Positions 22,889 through 36,195 of a stretch of DNA of 64,000 nt are shown here, one piece after another (positions within the stretch are counted from its first letter, which is position 1; each line of letters opens with the position of its first letter). Position numbers and translations under genes: made by a program. The stretch comes from Omphiscola glabra. Taxonomy: Eukaryota > Mollusca > Gastropoda > Lymnaeidae. Below the pieces are notes generated by a model. It did no database searches. It was not told the origin of the DNA and saw nothing but the letters and a program-made list of their open reading frames with translations. The stretch covers positions 13,091,241-13,155,240 of the forward strand of contig OZ024807.1 of the NCBI GenBank assembly GCA_964017045.1. The letters are read 5' to 3'.

Positions 22889-25800
22889 GTAACAATAACA
22901 TTGAAGTAGCACATTTTTACATTTTGGTTTCATGGTTTTAGCCAATTGTTTTTTGTTTTTTTTAGTTTACTAATTTAAATGAAGCCTAGAATTAGAATGT
23001 TTAGCAAAACTACTAAACAAAATTACACTTTTCTTGTTGGTCACCGCTTATAAGTAATATATTATTTTTTAAATTGTTGTTCAAAGATTAAGAACTACCT
23101 GGCACACAATGGGGGGGAACTCAGGCTAATACTAATAACTTATTCTAAATAAAATTACCAATTTTTTTTAGTTCACAATGAACATATTTTGTTGTCCTGT
23201 TACACTTAACATTTTAAAAGGTATATATTTATCTTATTTACCCCTAGATCTGATTCACTTTTTATAAGCAAGTCCAAGTCCTCTGTTGTCAATATTTTGA
23301 TAATTGGAATCATTGATTTGCATTCAAGTGCAAAACCTTCGTTTTATGATTTTTACATGACTATAAAGTAAATGAATTTTTTTAATGCTGACGCCTGCTT
23401 AATTAAACAGCAGTTGTGGTCATTTTTTTGCTGTTTGAATGTACCAGTGGGGTCGTTTATTAAGCCATTCTTTTTATGTTTTGTGGTGTTACCTTAACGT
23501 ACGTTGTTTTTTAAAAATGAAACCTTAATATATATGTATTATTTTGCCCCCATCTATACATATACATAATTTTTTAAAAAGTAATTTCATTTGATGAGGT
23601 CATATTGTTGGCCACATAAAGATAGTTTTTTTTGCTAGTTTGTAATTTGTAAATACAACTTTTTCATCAAAGCATGTTACGTCTGCATACTTTCTGTTTG
23701 TCTCTACCAGATTCATTGGTGTTGTTGTCTACTCCATTCACCAAGATATAGATATACAATAAGAGTTGATTGTTAGTAAAGAATTAAAGATATTTCTGAA
23801 TAGGGAGATGGCTGTACATTAAAGTTACCACCACCACCATGTTTATAATTATATAGGGAAGATTACGGTAGTTTTCAACTATTTATTTCAGTTGTTGTCT
23901 TCAGTACCTAATAAAGACCATCCTACCCACAATTTGCTGTTCTTCATATTGTTTTAAAATTTAATTTTTGTAGCATTTAATATATACTTTGTGTTGCAAA
24001 AGTTTATACAGAATGATAGAGGCAAAAGTTCACCCTGAACATTTTTTGTTTTTACAACTATTATTACCAATGATAATAAGGGCGGAGAGACTGCTATCAG
24101 GTTAGGTACAAGGACAGATGTGAAAACAGGGATGGGAAAACCTGTTGTGTTGACATTCCTCTTGCTGTTGTCTCGGATACTACATTTCAACTAAGAGTTT
24201 TATTTTTATATTTGTGTTCCTTGTTTGTGCGCTGAAGAAGGCTTCATGCTGAAACATTCGTTGTTTGTTAAGTCCTTTTTTCCACCAGGTTTTCCCCATA
24301 CCTTATTTCACATACCGGGTATTTCCTATTATTAACAGCACTAAAATGAGAACATTTTTATTTAGTCAATAAGTCCAGCATCAATATTTAACATAACGAA
24401 AATTTTAAAATGTGCAATTATGTATTTTTGTATATATATTTTTTTGTTGTTGTACCAGTAACTTCTATCTATGTATCGGAACTTAAAAATGTTTCCATAT
24501 CTGTTTGGATACATCAAAGGGTAGAAAATTTTGTATATTATGCTACACAAATAATTACTCTTAGAGAATGGAATTCATTTGTAAAAAAAACAATAGTAGC
24601 CTAAATCAAGAACTGCTTAATTATAGTGAATAGAATTTTAATTGATCAGAGGACTTCACACATCAATAAATAATTGAATCATATGTTCAAAGAAAACAGA
24701 ACGGTTTAACTATGCCCAGAATTATTTGACATATTTTGTATACCTGATGTTTATAATAAAGTAATGCCAGCCCACCACCATGGTAGAATTAACTTTAATA
24801 TTAACGATGTCTTGAATAGAGTAAATCTTCGATCAATTGTGAGGGGTTCATTAATTTGTTAGAAATTTGTTTTATTTCATGATAAATACAAAACTAAAAT
24901 TATACTTTTTTGTTAACAAATTTTTATTTCTAATCTCAATATAACAAAACATTTATTAATACCTCAAATGACAACATTAAAAATTTAAGGAACAACGGAA
25001 GAATTTATCGCAGTGGCTCCAAGTGAACAGTGTCTTAGTAGGGTGCTGGATGGTAAAATAAAATGAATTTAAAGAATTATCTTTGACTGTGCACATGTTC
25101 ATAGAAAACTGAATAAAAAGTTTTCTTTGGGGGTTAGCAGACGGCTTTAAGATGCAAAATTTTTACTCAATATAAAGATAGGAACAAACTGCAAAGAAAC
25201 ATTTTTGATTATGGAAAAACTATTTTGTTAATAAAAATAAAAACAATAGATTACGTTTGGACAAGCTTTGAGACTAGATGTGAAAATGCAGCAAAATACA
25301 CTGCACTTGGTAACCCTTGAGTAAATGACTGCACCTTTATAATTCAAAACATAATGTAGCATAATTTTTGTAAAGCATACAATTACCAGTATATAAATAA
25401 ATTGTGAAATATGGGGTTATCTTAATTCATGGACAAGGGCTCTGCAGATATGTTAATAATATTCTTAAATACTTAAAAATAATTGTACTTATAGTATATC
25501 CCCGCGTAAAACATTGACTACTATTAAATTCCATTAAATTTCTATTTCATCCTTTTTTTTAAAATTGGAAACAATCTATAAAATATCCATCAAAATCTAA
25601 ATCAGGATTGACATGACATAGTCAGAAAATGTCTTATTGTTATTCTTATGATTATTAAATTAGGTTCAAATTTTAAAAGTATGCATAACACTGGTAATTT
25701 TTCACTCAATAAATTGTAATTTGATAGAGTAAATAATTTTAAATGAACACAAGATGCAAGTTATATTTGGTGAATATTCTATATAAGAAGTCTCAAATTA

Positions 25801-25954
25801 AAAATAAAATTAACACCTCCAAGAAGCTGGAGAACACAACTCATTAAGAAATCATTTTCTCTCCTTTACTTTTAGTTTTAGATAATTATTCTTATACTTA
25901 TACTTTCAATTTCAAGCATGTCTTAAATTTAAATATAAGAATTAAACTTAAATT
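22889..25954. other. AT-rich intergenic region
   Basis: No gene recognised. A dispersed motif CTGAAGAAGGCTTCATGCTG followed by AAAC at about 24232 recurs in related form at about 37389 (CTGAGGAAGGCTCTTAGCCG); it is probably part of an old interspersed repeat. Confidence 0.45.
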
Positions 25955-28010
25955 TTAATTTCCTTTTTTCTTCTGGTTTCCATTTTTCTTCTTCTCAATT
26001 CCATTTCTTTCTTCATGGTCTTTGTTCAGCTTTTCTTTTCCTCCATCTTCCTTGAATGCATGATCTATGACATTTTCATTTAATCTGTCAAAACCGCTCA
26101 TCATGAGGATTAATTTGTCCAATCTAGCACTCACATTCTCTAACTTCTGACCATAAGTGGACTCTCCATCTACCTGCCTGTTTTTTATCAGAGTTAGCTC
26201 TCTTCTTTGTACCTCTGCAATAGTAAAATTCTTTATATATTATCTCAAACCATTTAGTTTTTCTTTCTATGACTTTCAAACTAATAAAAATATTAACATG
26301 ATAATTTGTTTCTTAATTTTAAACAAAAAATTTGTCATTAACAAGTTTATAATAATTGGTCATTTTAATTTTTTTTAAATAAAATCATGATCATGGAGTT
26401 TTTAATGCACTAATGTATAATTATTCAAAATTAACCATATGTAAAGTTCTTAAAACAACTGTTAAATAAAAAAATTATTACCCAAATCTCGGAGGTACAA
26501 ATCTTCCAACTCAGATATTTTTCTTTTGACATCTTGAATCTCAAATTTGTTGGCCATTTCAATTTCTGAAAGCCTAACTTTCATATTTATCCACATATCT
26601 GAATCACTGTCTGATGGTTTTGTCAAAAAGCTTGAAAAGCCTGCATTGTGAGACAAGCTTCCAGTAATGCCAAAGATCTAAAGAAAATAATACATATTAA
26701 TGTATAGCTGCACTTTTTTTTCCTTGATAGATAAACAGATATTAAAGCGTCATATTAAATAGCTAACTTGAGAACTAAATAAGATTTTAATTTCACAGAA
26801 ACCTAATCCTTACTTTTATTTTTTTTCAATAGTATTAATAATATAATAATAATATTAACAGATTTTTATTTAAAAAACTGATGACTTCATTCTTTACTGG
26901 TGTTCATCGTCAACATTCAGTAAAGAAATTAAGTAAGAATGTAAACATTTTATTTCTTACCAGTATTATAGATTTATTGAAGGTGTCATACAGTAAATGA
27001 AAGGCGCTTACACCAAAAGTGTAAGTGGGACATAGTTTAGTTTAAAAGAATTCATTGTGCATTTCTAAAATAAAAAATTCAGCCCTCTGAATCACCAATT
27101 ATTCCTAGGGCCCATTTCACCCCACCCAGTCTCTTTGATTATTTTAAGCTCATTTTTCTTTCCCATATTGCAGGTCAAACTTTTATTAATAGTCTGTGAG
27201 GCTGGAAAAGTAAGCTAATAACTGTGTGACTGTGATGTTTCAACCTTTCTGAGCGGTCCTTTTTGCTTGGATTTTAGGGTGGGGTGTAGGGTCTGAACAT
27301 TAGAAAACACTACTTTATATGATGTGGAAAGTTAAACATATTTTAAAAATGTATATTACCATGTGTAGAGTGAGTGTTAAGGCAGCCATGAGCACTATTA
27401 AAATGATTGGTAAAATCAACAAAGCTTTCAGGAGCTTTTTTGGCTTAAGTGCATCATATAGAAATGGACAACAATTTTTTAACATTAGAGCTGGGCAACC
27501 ACGGCATTCTTCATTCAATTTGGCAGCAAGTGAATCTTGTGGCTGTTCTTGGCCAATGTTTAAGTTCTCATTCTCTATTCCAGGTGATGGGCCAGAGGGA
27601 GATCCTGACAACGATCCTGGAATATTCATGCTGCATGCACAGTGGTGTAATGGGTCTTGTGTATCAGTTTGAAAAAGACATATTTGACCGGCACATTTTA
27701 ATCCATTTTTACGTTTTTCATTTAATTCTTCCGCTTTTAATGCACCATCTGACTCTGTTTTATTTGGCGACAAAGTTAACGGCGCAGTTGACGTTGTCAA
27801 AATATCTTTGAACTCGATAGTCTGCTCCAAAGTTGTGGAGACAATATTTCCAGAACAGGTTAAGAATCGATAATCATTAGGAACTTCAAGACCTTGAATT
27901 TTTAATAAATCTCTGATTTCTGAAAGATTCATCTCCCATTCCTTTTCATCTACAAGTAATGCTTGATTTATATTTCTCTGCCAAATCTTAACTGTCACTT
28001 CGGTCGCCAT
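25955..28010 (-). CDS. Unrecognised single-pass membrane protein with coiled coil, three exons
   Basis: Exons 28010-27360, 26677-26482 and 26214-25955 join in phase (0, then 1) to give 368 aa; the splice sites are ATG/GTAATA, TTCTTTAG/ATC, TTGG/GTAATA and TTGCAG/AGG. There is no signal peptide. The N-terminal ~75 residues (EVTVKIWQRNI..., LSEIRDLLKIQGLEVPNDY) have the alternating pattern of a ubiquitin-like or RBD-like fold (weak inference). A Ser/Gly/Pro-rich linker and a Cys-rich segment (CRGCPALMLKNCCPFLYD) precede one clear membrane helix at ~195-217 (LLILPIILIVLMAALTLTL). After it come an acidic patch (SDSDSD), a coiled coil (~250-330) and a Lys-rich tail ending KKGN, which matches a KKxx ER-retrieval signal if the C-terminus is cytosolic. 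Function unknown. Confidence 0.88.
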
Positions 28011-28960
28011 TATATTAGCAGGAATTGTTTACAAACATCCTGTATTGCCAGTTTGGGAGTAGAAAAAGTGTAAAGATATATTTTTTAAGAGATGGAAAAC
28101 ATTATTATTAGTAATATTTGATCAGTAAACTAATCAGAGCCGTATTATTTTTTTCATTCAAACACATATTTTATTAGTTTTTAGAAAAAAATGACAATTT
28201 GAACAAAATAATATAACCATTCAAGTTGACTTTTTTTGTTAGCCAGTTAAAGACCCGTGAGTGCGGTTGCCGGGTAAATTGAAAGTAACATCTATAAACC
28301 AACAAATTGTAATTTACCAAACTTAATGCATTAATAAAATTCAATTATTTAACAATTAATACTTATATAACTATTCTCAATATGAATAAATGATGTATTT
28401 GATGTACCTTTACAGAAAAGTCCTACGCGCATTAAATGATTGTAGTTTTACTAATAATTTATTGATTGATTGATTGAATACTTATATAGCGTTTGTATCC
28501 ATGCCCATGCTATTTTAGCATGCTCACAGCGCTCGAATGTTCTTAAATCTATTTAAAGGAAAAAAAAAAACTTTAAATGTTTCTCAAATGATTCTTTATC
28601 ATTTTTAATTTCTTTCAAAATTAGCAAACGATGAATAACACTGACTTCACTGGACAAGGATGAAGAGTGGTGGCGTCACATGGGTGATGCTACCTAGATC
28701 GATAAACTTATAATGTGCCTCCCCCTCCCACAAACACAGACTTTCCCCATGGATCTCCCCTAAGACTGTCTGCTCTTGTGAAATCCTACTCTGGTTTCAC
28801 CCTGCTCTGGAGGTGACTAGAGACCTCCCACCCGGCCCCACTTCTCCTCTGACTCAAGCTAATCCCGTCAAACTGGCTATTTCCATTTCCTGTAACCCCC
28901 TGGGGCTATCTATATGAGACTCTAAATGGGTTTGGTATGCCCAAAAAACTTACAAGAATG
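28011..28960. other. Intergenic sequence with a dispersed-repeat fragment
   Basis: At about 28460-28535 the string ATTGATTGATTGAATACTTA followed by TATAGCG and GCATGCTCACAGCGCTCG looks like the tail of an interspersed repeat. Nothing else is recognised. Confidence 0.4.
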
Positions 28961-28984
28961 ACACTGACACATAGTACATATTAA

Positions 28985-30660
28985 ACAACTCAAAAAGCAA
29001 TATCAAGGCTCAGGGTTAATATTCATAGGAATTTCAGATTAGACGAGGTCTAAGACAAGTAGATTCACTGTCTTGTATGCTATTTAACCTAACATTGTTA
29101 TAGAGAGTTATAAGAAGCCTGTATATTGACACATACTTTAGATACACAGGTGGTTATAGAAATATTGGGAGTTTCAGTATATATATATATTAGCGGATAT
29201 ACCCGGCATTTTGCCGGGATAGCATTCGGAACGAAGGAACTTCTACAGTCTACAGCCTTATAATTATTCCGACCCCGGTGGAATCCCAATCTCGTCGGTG
29301 TCCCGCTCCCATTAGTATACCGTTTCCCTGTTGGATTCCGATCCCTCTGGATCTCAATTCCGGTATGATCCGAATCCTGTCGATATTCCGATCCCGGTGG
29401 TATCTTGATACCATTGGAATCTTGATACCGGTGGGATCCCGATAGCTGTCGGGTCCCGATACCGGTGAGGTACCGATCTCGGTAGGTTTGTGTTTTCCTA
29501 TCCGAGTGGGATCCTCATCCCGTTAGTATCCCGTTTCCCTGTGGGATCCTCTTCTCTTATAGGATTCCATTTTCTGATAGGATCCCGATCCCGGTTTGAT
29601 CCCGTTACCTGATTGAATCGCTTTACCATTGGGTTAAATTTTCTGCTGGATCTCGTTAACGTTACTATTAGCTTTTATATCCCTTTATTTATATATCCCC
29701 GTAAACTAAATAGAAATTTCTTGAACATTCTAGATAAACTTTAATAACTTCCGCGAAACGTGAAAACAATAACTTTCTAAGTAATTATTCTTCGAATACG
29801 AAAAACTATACAGATAAATGCAATACAATAACTATAGTACATTTAAGTTGAAAGAGGGGCCCCGGGGGCCCATTCGATAACTGTACCGATTCAAGTATGC
29901 ATGAGATAGGGGCCCTATAAAAATCAGACTGATAAATAATAAAGTTAAAATTTGTCCCATTAAAATCTAATTAAAATGTCATGGATATAGCTTTTCAAAA
30001 TTATCGAATATATATATATATATACATATATGTGTGTGTGTGTGTGTAAACATCAAAGTTTGTTCTGGTTATTGTTTGTAGATTTTTTTGTTAGTCTCAT
30101 ATAAGTGCCTACTAGGACAGTTTTATGTGGCCCTTCATGTATATGAGAGTTTATATAAATTGATTTAAACTCAATATATTTAAGTTCTTGAATCTTCAAA
30201 ACTGTTTTAATCGCCTCTAAATTTACATTTTCACTTTAAAATTTCAATTTATTATTATTTTCGGCAGCGAAATAGTCCAGCAGCAAACGGCTGATGGTGA
30301 AATTGTGACGACGAATGGTTCCATCCCCAGGAACAATCAAGGGATACTTTCTGAAGGAAACTCAACTTCTCAAGACTGTCAAGACCCACATCCAATGGAT
30401 ACTCTCTACAACCAACAAATTATCAGCGTATGCAAGACACCGGACATGCCCCTGTTAGGGAAAAGTAGTAAAGACATATCAAAAGCCAAAAGCATTTATT
30501 GAATTAGAAGACGCATTACTACAAGCAGGGCTAAAAGTTAACAAAACAAAAATATATATGTCTATGTTAATTGAACAGAGCGATGAAAATTAGAAACCAC
30601 ACTTTTGAACAAGTAAATCAATTCAAATTTCTAGGATCCTTTATAAATTGTATTAGCCGA
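28985..30660 (+). pseudogene. Broken LINE reverse transcriptase, split by a ~1-kb insertion
   Basis: The plus strand at ~29030-29130 reads IRRGLRQVDSLSCMLFNLTL, the RT motif before the catalytic box, with a stop where Glu is usual. After foreign sequence (~29190-30250) the RT resumes with LSAYA (about 30420), AFIELEDALLQAGLKVNKTK (about 30499-30560) and HTFEQVNQFKFLGSFIN (about 30600-30650). The YADD catalytic box is disrupted and there are several frame changes. It is a dead copy. Confidence 0.82.
29185..30250. mobile_element. Inserted non-autonomous repeat within the LINE, with GATCCCGG-type array
   Basis: It begins with a TA run then ATACCCGGCATTTTGCCGGG, which can form a perfect 7-bp hairpin, and continues at 29262-29640 as a degenerate ~18-20-bp array of GGTGGGATCCCGATCCCG-like units. 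A (TA)n(TG)n tract lies at 30008-30050. The exact ends and target duplication were not resolved, so more than one insertion may be involved. Confidence 0.5.
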
Positions 30661-30754
30661 TAATGCTATAATATATATGTTCTGGTTCTGGTAGGGTACG
30701 TTGCTGCATCCATATACTGGCATATATGCAACGGTTGGGGAAACGATGCTGCCA

Positions 30755-31140
30755 TCCTAACGGCTCCTAGCAGATGCCAGGGCGGCCTTGAAGCTTTCGA
30801 TAGATGTCGAGTTGACGGCGGTATTGTTCAGATGGTTCCAAGCGATTATTGTGCGTGGAAAGAATGATTGTTTTATGTTGCACTGTGTTACCCCGAGGCA
30901 CAGTGAAGCATTTGCTATCGTACCGGATGTAATTTCTCATGGTGCTGTCAGAGGTTAAGTCAATGTTTAGTGAGTTTTTGGCTCTAATTGATCGACCTGG
31001 ATTCTGTGGGGTGGGATAATTGTTTGCTGGGATGGCTGGCACTAGCCCCATGACCACTTTATATAAGAATGTTAGGCGAATCTTTTCTCGTCTGTCCTTG
31101 ATGGAGGGGTTGTCAAATCTGTTTAAGAGGCCAGTGACGT
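30755..31140 (-). pseudogene. C-terminal end of a CR1/Jockey-like LINE pol
   Basis: The minus strand at ~30870-30770 encodes KQSFFPRTIIAWNHLNNTAV then NSTSIESFKAAL, matching the FFPRTI-x-WN-x-L signature at the end of many LINE polymerases. Upstream, reading frames are shifted. The rightward continuation to ~31140 (RFDNPSIKD-like) belongs to the same ORF. Decayed. Confidence 0.82.
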
Positions 31141-31633
31141 AGTCAGGAGTGGTGGTTTTATGTCACTCATCCACAGACCCTGTTTGGGGGGTGGGGATGC
31201 GGTCGGACCAAAGTTTTAAAATATAGAACGAATTTCTATATACACTCAATATATCCTATTTTTATTGTGAGGAAAAAAATCAATATTTGAAATTAAGTAT
31301 TAATAACATTTTTAATCAAGTGAACTTATTAGTATTTCAATGGGAACTATGGGCCTAGTTTTGGCAAATAAGATGGTCAATTCCCGGCTCCATATGTCAC
31401 TTCTATCCGGTTACCCGCAATAATAATTGACTTTAATTTAATTAATCCGTTTTGGGCATTTATTCATCAACATTTCAGAGTCGAGATTTGTTTATATCGC
31501 ACAAGCCATTACTATATTTTTTTTTCGGTAAATAGAGGTATCCTTGCCACCGCTAATGGTGTTGTTACAGCTGCCTACTTTCGCTTTTGATCCAGGATTG
31601 CAACAGATTTGATGTGTTGTCGAAACTCAGAAA
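31141..31633. other. Upstream region of DPAGT1
   Basis: Contains a dispersed repeat (~31340-31400, GGCAAATAAGATGGTCAATT) that recurs in diverged form at ~38300-38340. No other gene seen; no TATA box assigned. Confidence 0.45.
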
Positions 31634-34600
31634 ATGGAGCTTGGGGACAGTGCTTTGACTATTGCAATAAACGCAGTTATGTCTCTGACAGCATTCTTTT
31701 TATGCTTAAACATTATTCCAAAATTTAAGGAAATGTTTCTTCACGCAAATTTATGTGGCATCGACCTAAACAAACAAAATAAAACTAAAATGTGAGTATT
31801 AAAAAAAATAGCATATTTTTTATACTGAAGTGAGTAGCTACTACTTCTGACTACTGTAATTGTAAACAAAGTAGGTCTTGACAAAAGTATGTTAAATACT
31901 ATGTCCATATTGCCAAATACTGTAAGCCAAATTCAGATATAGAAGCTGGAAAATTTCCCGACTTTGGCAAAAATGTTTGAGCTAACAACTCTGACTCTTT
32001 AGTCATTATTAGCCTTAAACTTAATGCCCTTATCCTTAACTCTCGGCTCAAATTCAAACTGAAATAATATTTAACTTACAATTCTTTTTGTTTGCCTTCT
32101 GGTTAGCCCCGAAGCACTTGGTGTAGTGTGTGGTGCAGTGTTTCTGTGTACAATGTTCCTCTTCATGCCCATTCCATTTTACAAACAGTTGGCAGAAAAT
32201 ACACCAGGAAAATTTCCTCATCATGAGGTATAGTCATAGACACATCATTATGATATACATATAATGGATTAGTATTAATAAAGTTAAAAAAAAAATTCTA
32301 AAAATCCCTTTCAAATTGAATTTTCTGAATTTTGAACATGTTTACAGTATATCCACTTCTTGGCTGCACTTCTGTCTATTTGTTGTATGGTGTTCCTTGG
32401 ATTTGCTGATGATGTTCTTGACCTGAGGTGGCGACACAAGCTTTTGTTACCAACGTTCGCATCATTGCCACTTCTTATCGTCTATTTTATCAATATTAAT
32501 GCCACAAATGTAATCATGCCAAAGCAGCTTCGATGGCTTGTTGGTGAAGATTTAAATTTAGGTAAGAACATTTCGTAAATCATTTAGTCCCTCTTGTTCA
32601 GAATTAAATCTGTTCGATACATTTATAAAGTTTGGAAATCTTTGACATTGTGTACTGATTGCCGTTTCACTCTAGCTTAGGAAAAATTAATTATTTACAG
32701 AAGTAGCTTTTTTTACTTATTGACAGGACCATTGTACTATCTATATATGGGAATGTTGGCTGTGTTCTGTACCAACGCCATCAATATTCACTCTGGTGTC
32801 AATGGATTAGAAGTTGGACAGTCCTGTATCATTAGCATTTCTGTTCTCATTTTTAATTTTACTGAAATGCAAGGTTTGTGCACTATAAAAGAGTTAAATA
32901 ATTATCAAAGTTTTATAAATAATAAATCTACTTAAAGTTTTTCTTTTTAATTTCTCCTATATTGATTCGATAAAATGAAATTCTCCACTTGTAATAAATA
33001 ACATGAATTTGAAAATAACAAAACTGAGATCTTTTTAAAAACTTTTTTTCACAGGTGGTAACAGACTAGGCCATGTGTTTTCCATCTATTTTATGATGCC
33101 ATTTCTAGCAGTCAGCACAGCCTTATTAATTCATAATTGGTAAAACAAAAATTATATCTTATTTTGTGAACAAACTAATAATAAACATACATTTTATGAA
33201 TTTCATTTTCAAATTATATCAATTCAAATGACTTAGAATTTTTTTAAATTGACCTTTCATTAACAGCCTTGGTTTGGTTTGGGGGGGGGGGGGTCTATTT
33301 GTTTTAAAATATTCAATGTATAGCGTCTAAACATCTCTAGTTTTTATCCTATCTTAAAAGACAGAAACTAAATCTTTCAATGTCCCAAAGTTATTCAACG
33401 GCTATAATTTAACTGATAAGGTGACAGCTATTACAGGCTTAGCCAATGTTTTTTGGCTGCTGTATTCTGACTTTGGATGTCAAGAAGTTTTTTGTTTTTT
33501 TTACTTCCAACTTACCTCCATCCCAAGAAATGCTTTCTTATGGGCTTGATGAGTCTATTCTAGCCAGCTCTTGGTCCATATAGTTAGGCCGGGCCACAAT
33601 ATCCAGCTCACTACCTCCTTGGCTAGAAAAAAACACTTTTACCATTGCATCATGGGCCATGAAATTCATAGTATTTAAAAGTATGGGCAATATGTGGAGC
33701 TGGAGAAAACAATGTCCCCAGCTTAAAATCTTAGACTGGGCTCCCAGACAAAGTTCTGATGAATAAGAAATTATGATTTTCTCAAAATGTTGCTACATGA
33801 CAAGAACATTTGTTTGTTTTTTTATTGTCTATCAGGTACCCTTCTAGAGTTTTTGTTGGTGACACATACTGCTACTTTGCTGGCATGACTTTTGCTGTAG
33901 TTGGGATTCTATCCCATTTCAGCAAGACCATGCTCTTGTTCTTCATACCTCAAGTCTTCAACTTCCTCTACTCCATACCCCAGCTGTTTCACTTTGTCCC
34001 ATGTCCCAGGCACAGACTACCACGGTAAGTTATCTAAGCATAATCATATACATGACGAAGCATTTTTTTTTTTTTGCATGTCCCAGGCACATATTACCTT
34101 AGATAATTGAATAATAATATAGATTGGCTTGACAATATAATTTGTGAATTTCAGTTTAATTACTGAAATAATGGTAAGGAATATTTTTCTATGAAATTAT
34201 TATTATTTTTTTTTTTTGCTTGTCAGGAATTTCTAATACCACATGAAGGAGTCTAGTCTAGCAGTTTAAAATCTCTGGCACAAATGTTATCTTGCATTCC
34301 AAAAAAAGGCAAAAATGCCAGAAAAAGTTAAATTTAATTCTCAATAAATAACCTTGCAGACTAAGAGCTTGAATGCAGATGCTTATTCATTGTAAAATTA
34401 TTGGAATGCAGCAGCTGGAATAGCGCTTCTTTATGCAAAATTATTACCTCAAAGTAAGTGTAATATTTTTTAGACTTTTTTGAAATTAAAGGGACTTTTG
34501 AAAAGAAAATTGTTTTTTTAAAAAGCTGACTCTGTGTCAATCCTACAGTCTAAAACCTGACCTTGGTAAACTTGATATCAGCTATTCTGTTTTCAAGACT

Positions 34601-36195
34601 GGCAGCCTCAGTAGACTTGGTCAATTTTTCATTCAGCTCTATTCCTTCTTTGGTGTGATATCTGTTCAACATGGTGTAGGTGAACACGGTCAATATACAC
34701 AGGTAAGCGTTGTCTTCACTCAAAACCAGAAAGTAATAGCAAAAATGATGCTTAATTTAAGATCAACTTAATTGCAAACCTTATGAATGTTTTCCAGTTG
34801 TGTTGTTTTTTTTTCCCCCACCTTTCAGGTTAATAACTTCACCTTGAACAATTTTATGCTGAGGATATTAGGTCCTCTTCATGAAAGGACCCTGGTCATC
34901 ATTCTACTCTTCATACAGGTAAGGTGTAACAAGCTTGTTGCTGACCTTTGGGTTAAGATTGTTGTTCGTCCGTCAAATCGACTTGGACCATCCAGTCATC
35001 CGGTTAGGGGGGTGGGTTACGGTGGGTTCGTAGGTGGCTTGCCAATCCTATACGTGCTCGGAATAGTCTGTGGCACCGCGGGCAGGGGATAGTTGGTGCA
35101 GTCGTGACTTTGATAATGTTCTTTCGGGCTTGCCTTCGTGTCTCAATGGTGGCCATCATACTGGCTTCATAAGATTTAGCCCCTGTCTTGACCACTGATC
35201 TCCACCTGACTCTGTCCTGGGCGGTCTGCTCCCATTTAGTAGTGTCGATGCTGAAGGCCTTTAGTGCCACTTTCAGCGAGTCTTTGTAACGTTTTTTTGG
35301 ACCTCCTTGAGTTAAGATAAGATTCTATTATTGATACAAGTAAATGGACACGTTTTTTTAAATGACATTGTACGTATTCATTTTTAGCACATAAATAAAT
35401 ACATATTTTAACCAAGACGACATTTTACAATTATAACAATTTCAACACAAGACATCAAAAGTATTTCTCTCTTGTAAAAATCAGCCATCATAGACCGCAA
35501 AAAATTAACTCCCATAATGACAATAATGACTTGATTAGTGATCATTTAGATTTGGTAACTGCCTGGGGGAGCACACTGTTAGTTTCTTACAGATTGGGAA
35601 ATAAAATGCTTTTGATAACTTAAGTTTTAACTTTAAGAGAAGGAATTTGCCCTGATCAAACTGATCTAAGAATCGATGATGAAGAGGGTGGGAAGTATAA
35701 TCCCAAAATTTTAAAATGTTTTACAACAGCATTTTTCTTCAAATAGTTCTTCAATTGAAGGATGGTTAGTTTGTGTGATGTTACTAGCTTTCTTGACTAG
35801 TCTACATTATGTATGGCTGAAACAGACTTTCATAGCCGGCATTTTCTATTGCAAATGTTAAAACAAAAAAGTTATTTTGAATTTTTAAGTAGAAAAAAAA
35901 ATGTATACTTTTTTTTTCAGTTATGTTTAAATGTTATAACATAAAGTATCCAGGTTTTTTAAAGAATGTTTGGTATTAATTAATGACAGTATTTGATTTC
36001 TAATAACCTCTTCCTTGGAAAAGCCTCAGCAAAAATACAAGTTGTAAATGTGGAACAAGTGTTTTCAAAGATTGAATGCCCCGTTAATTAAAACTTTTAA
36101 TTGATGTTTTTTTTTCTTCTACTTTGCAGATTGTTTTTAGTGGTGTTGCATTTATCATCAGATACCAGTTGGCAAAAATATTTTATGATCATTAA
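31634..36195 (+). CDS. DPAGT1: UDP-GlcNAc:dolichyl-phosphate GlcNAc-1-phosphotransferase
   Basis: First committed step of N-glycan precursor synthesis: transfers GlcNAc-1-phosphate from UDP-GlcNAc to dolichyl phosphate at the ER membrane; the target of tunicamycin. Nine exons: 31634-31791, 32107-32227, 32348-32561, 32727-32873, 33055-33139, 33836-34024, 34549-34702, 34829-34918, 36130-36195. All have GT-AG ends and matching phases and total 407 aa, one less than human. Family motifs present: LCGIDLNK (40-47), [15 protein letters not shown] with Asp114/Asp115, [15 protein letters not shown] (179-193), [13 protein letters not shown] with Asp251, and CPRHRLPR. Multiple hydrophobic segments fit a multi-pass protein. 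The ORF ends IFYDH, matching the conserved tail. Intron 8 holds a reversed LINE fragment. No damage seen in the coding sequence. Confidence 0.98.
33140..33835. other. DPAGT1 intron 5
   Basis: Non-coding, 696 bp, with a poly-G run near 33282 and a GC-richer stretch at ~33570-33740 that may be an old interspersed repeat. Splice sites are AATTG/GTAAAA and CTATCAG/GTACCC. Confidence 0.6.
34985..35315 (-). pseudogene. LINE pol C-terminal fragment in DPAGT1 intron 8
   Basis: The minus strand encodes [20 protein letters not shown], then [20 protein letters not shown] and a CCHH motif [22 protein letters not shown] single zinc knuckle after this basic region is a standard LINE polymerase C-terminus. 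It is antisense to DPAGT1 and wholly intronic. Confidence 0.9.

Noticed and set aside
24228..24262. Hammerhead-ribozyme-like core (CTGAAGA...GAAAC), also at ~37389
   Set aside because: The core strings match, but helix I cannot form with the flanks and helix II is only 3 bp with a bulge. More likely part of an interspersed repeat.
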